From contig NZ_CP084474.1 in assembly GCF_020405225.1 (NCBI RefSeq), forward strand, positions 1 through 64,000: DNA of 64,000 nt, given 5' to 3'. A model generated the notes under the pieces. That model was not told where the DNA came from, searched no databases, and saw nothing but the letters and a program-made list of their open reading frames with translations. Below, piece by piece: positions 63,336 through 64,000 of this stretch. Both the position numbers and the translations under genes were made by a program. The DNA comes from Natrinema sp. DC36 (GTDB taxonomy: Archaea > Halobacteriota > Halobacteria > Halobacteriales > Natrialbaceae). Numbering within the stretch: position 1 is the stretch's first letter; the number at the start of each line of letters is the position of its first letter.

Positions 63336-64000
63336 ATGACCGAAATCGGATTTACCCTTTCGAGCGAAGAGCACCACCCGAACGATCTGGTCGAGTACGC
63401 AACGCGGGCCGAAGCGATCGGCTTCGATTTCCTCTCGATCTCAGATCACTTCCACCCGTGGATCAGCGCGCAAGGCGACGCGCCGTTCGTCTGGTCGACG
63501 CTCGGCGGTGTCGCTGCAGCAACCGACGGGATCGATGTCGGCGTGGGCGTCTCGGCGCCGATCGTACGCATCCACCCGGCGATCTACGCGCAGGCAGTCG
63601 CGACGACGGCGGCGATGTTCGACGGTCGGCAGTTCTTCGCCGGCGTCGGGACGGGCGAACTGCTCAACGAGCATATCCTCGGCGATCACTGGCCAGAGCA
63701 CGAAGTCCGCTTGGAGATGCTTGAGGAGGCGGTTGAGGTGATCGACGAGCTCTGGACGGGCCAGCAGGTCAGTCACCGCGGCGAACATTACACTGTCGAG
63801 AACGCGAAACTGTTCACGCTCCCTGAGGAACGGCCGCCGATCTGCGTGTCGGCGTACGGCGAGCGCGCCGCGAAAGCGGCAGCCGATTTCGGCGACGGGT
63901 TCTGGTCGGTCGGCCCCCAAGACGTCGTCGAGACGTGGGAACAACACGGCGGGGAGGGTCCCCGTTTCTGCCAACTCCAAGCCTGCGTCGCCGACAGCAA
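63336..64000 (+). CDS. F420-dependent LLM-class oxidoreductase (partial)
   Basis: Start ATG 63336; 221 aa visible and the gene runs past the window end. TEIGFTLSSEEHHPNDLVEY, ISDHFHPWISAQG, GVGVSAPIVRIHPAIYAQAV and FFAGVGTGELLNEHILGDHW match the TIGR03557-type F420-dependent family related to glucose-6-phosphate dehydrogenase. A TIM-barrel enzyme using coenzyme F420; substrate unknown. Confidence 0.88.
   Translation, partial: MTEIGFTLSSEEHHPNDLVEYATRAEAIGFDFLSISDHFHPWISAQGDAPFVWSTLGGVAAATDGIDVGVGVSAPIVRIHPAIYAQAVATTAAMFDGRQFFAGVGTGELLNEHILGDHWPEHEVRLEMLEEAVEVIDELWTGQQVSHRGEHYTVENAKLFTLPEERPPICVSAYGERAAKAAADFGDGFWSVGPQDVVETWEQHGGEGPRFCQLQACVADS

Overview
The window reads as an accessory replicon (plasmid or megaplasmid) of a halophilic archaeon. 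Proteins are very acidic. Several genes start directly after a TATA-like box about 25 bases upstream, as in leaderless haloarchaeal transcripts. Recognisable families include Orc1/Cdc6 with origin recognition boxes (ORBs), HalOD1, PadR, the TumE toxin pair, TFB, aEF1A and an F420-dependent oxidoreductase. No rRNA, convincing tRNA, CRISPR array or intact transposase was seen.

Layout. 0-1.6 kb: a ParA ATPase and a small partner, bracketed by TGAATCAATGA-type repeats. 1.7-5.3 kb: an AT-richer three-gene minus-strand cassette of unknown function; one product has C-terminal membrane helices and another ends in a PCNA-binding-like tail. 5.5-9.5 kb: a broken orc1/cdc6, then an intact orc1/cdc6 carrying an in-frame 45-bp tandem duplication, flanked by about eleven ORBs (origin 1). 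9.7-19.5 kb: small regulators, several frameshifted genes, a DUF4365/TPR-like protein, a PadR regulator and a TumE-type toxin/HTH pair. 19.6-24.5 kb: an OB-fold protein, an RHH/RelE pair, HalOD1, a zinc-ribbon protein, a long one-strand polypyrimidine tract and GCAACG repeats.

24.5-40.9 kb: one long minus-strand block with two primase-like subunits and a type IV secretion (conjugation-like) operon: VirD4-type coupling ATPase, VirB4, a VirB4-like companion, PrgI-like, membrane AAA+ ATPase, VirB6/TrbL-like, a large surface protein and a VirB2-like pilin. No relaxase was recognised. 41-44.3 kb: origin 2, a second orc1/cdc6 with a different ORB sequence. 44.3-50.8 kb: an AAA+ ATPase with a small partner, dispersed inverted repeats of two kinds, and remnants of an integrase, a phage head protein and TFB. 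50.9-53.7 kb: an overlapping three-gene operon with a QueC-like enzyme and a small protein starting Met-Gly-Ser. 54-58.7 kb: small genes and broken genes. 58.7-64 kb: a complete aEF1A, a truncated tfb, and metabolic genes (ThDP enzyme, DJ-1/PfpI protein, F420 oxidoreductase running off the end).

The most interesting items are the QueC-like trio (candidate protein-modifying defence system), the TTAACCAACA inverted-repeat elements sitting next to stop codons or DUF6788-like genes, the AT-rich palindromic sites around the second segregation-like module, and two paralogous Orc1 proteins each with its own ORB family. Two origins, two segregation-like modules and a primase pair suggest a cointegrate of several replicons; this is inference.
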